This document shows, one piece after another, positions 63,748 through 64,000 of a DNA stretch of 64,000 bases. The notes under the pieces were generated by a model. It was not told the origin of the DNA. It ran no database searches and was given only the letters and a program-made list of their open reading frames with translations. The DNA is taken from positions 9,982,001 to 10,046,000 of the forward strand of contig JAILWY010000021.1 of the NCBI GenBank assembly GCA_022113835.1, read 5' to 3'. Both the position numbers and the translations under genes were made by a program. The first letter of the stretch is position 1. Every line of letters begins with the position of its first letter. The DNA is from Atopsyche davidsoni (taxonomy: Eukaryota; Arthropoda; Insecta; Trichoptera; Hydrobiosidae).

Positions 63748-64000
63748 CACACTAAAGACGGGGGGGGCGGGTACTAGTACCCGTTTCGCGGACTGCTGTC
63801 TGAACGCGGGGCGCGTTTAATTAATAACTTTTTGAATGTGTTTACTCTAAAAGCAGCAGAAGGTCATTTTATTCGTTAGGTTTACAGCTCGAAATGTTTG
63901 TTTAGGACTCGTCAACGTTACTTCTACCAATACTGTCCAGTGATTCTGAACAAAGTGACAACGAAGAAGTGGAGTGGTCAGAGAATGATAATCCTCCAAT
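63748..64000 (+). mobile_element. piggyBac-like element, second copy, cut by window edge
   Basis: Starts CACACTAAAGACGGGG after ATAA and is collinear with 35667-35920: GTACTAGTACCCGTTTCGCG, AAAAGCAGCAGAA, and an acidic frame DSSTLLLPILSSDSEQSDNE. A TAG lies just before that Asp. The acidic reading is closer to a typical transposase start (SSDSEQSDNEE) than the first copy. The rest is outside the window. Confidence 0.75.

Overview
The window looks like nuclear DNA of an arthropod, most likely an insect. It is AT-rich with long introns and eukaryotic splice signals. It holds many DNA-transposon remnants (mariner, hAT, piggyBac-like, pogo/Tigger-like), simple (TA)n tracts and Penelope-type retroelement debris. 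There are no bacterial operons, rRNA genes or convincing tRNA genes. I cannot resolve the order or species.

Only one protein-coding gene can be supported. It lies on the + strand from 19223 to 29697 and is the 3' part of a SASH1/SLY-family adaptor gene. Eight exons join with consistent phases into 2361 coding bases (786 residues plus stop). In order they encode a charged, helix-prone N-terminal part, a long acidic/Ser/Gly-rich exon, a SLY-like basic helix and Ser-rich segment, an SH3 domain, a SAM domain and a disordered Ser/Gly-rich tail. The first visible exon opens in phase 0 without a start codon, so the 5' end lies elsewhere, perhaps in the first 19 kb or outside the window. A CpG-rich block before the fourth visible exon could be an internal promoter.

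Region by region: 1-19222 is non-coding. It holds a 535-bp hAT element with target duplication, a broken mariner transposase, several foldback repeats with hammerhead-ribozyme-like motifs, two long (TA)n tracts around a transposase start fragment, a 3-unit tandem repeat and a degraded hAT end. From 19223 to about 30480 is the gene and its 3' UTR. From 30480 to 64000 is non-coding. It carries a piggyBac-like element of 632 bp, a hairpin, pogo/Tigger-like MITEs, a second tandem array, a pair of 330-380 bp dispersed repeats, more hammerhead-bearing repeats, a mariner N-terminal fragment and a second piggyBac-like copy cut by the window edge. GC-rich islands of 100-400 bp without credible ORFs are scattered through the AT-rich sequence and may be regulatory DNA.

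The most unusual signal is two families of hammerhead-like motifs (CTGATGA or TTGATAA, stem II, GAAAC, two bases, GTC/GTA) inside dispersed repeats. One family shows a paired change at the positions that form the 3-8 base pair of the hammerhead core.
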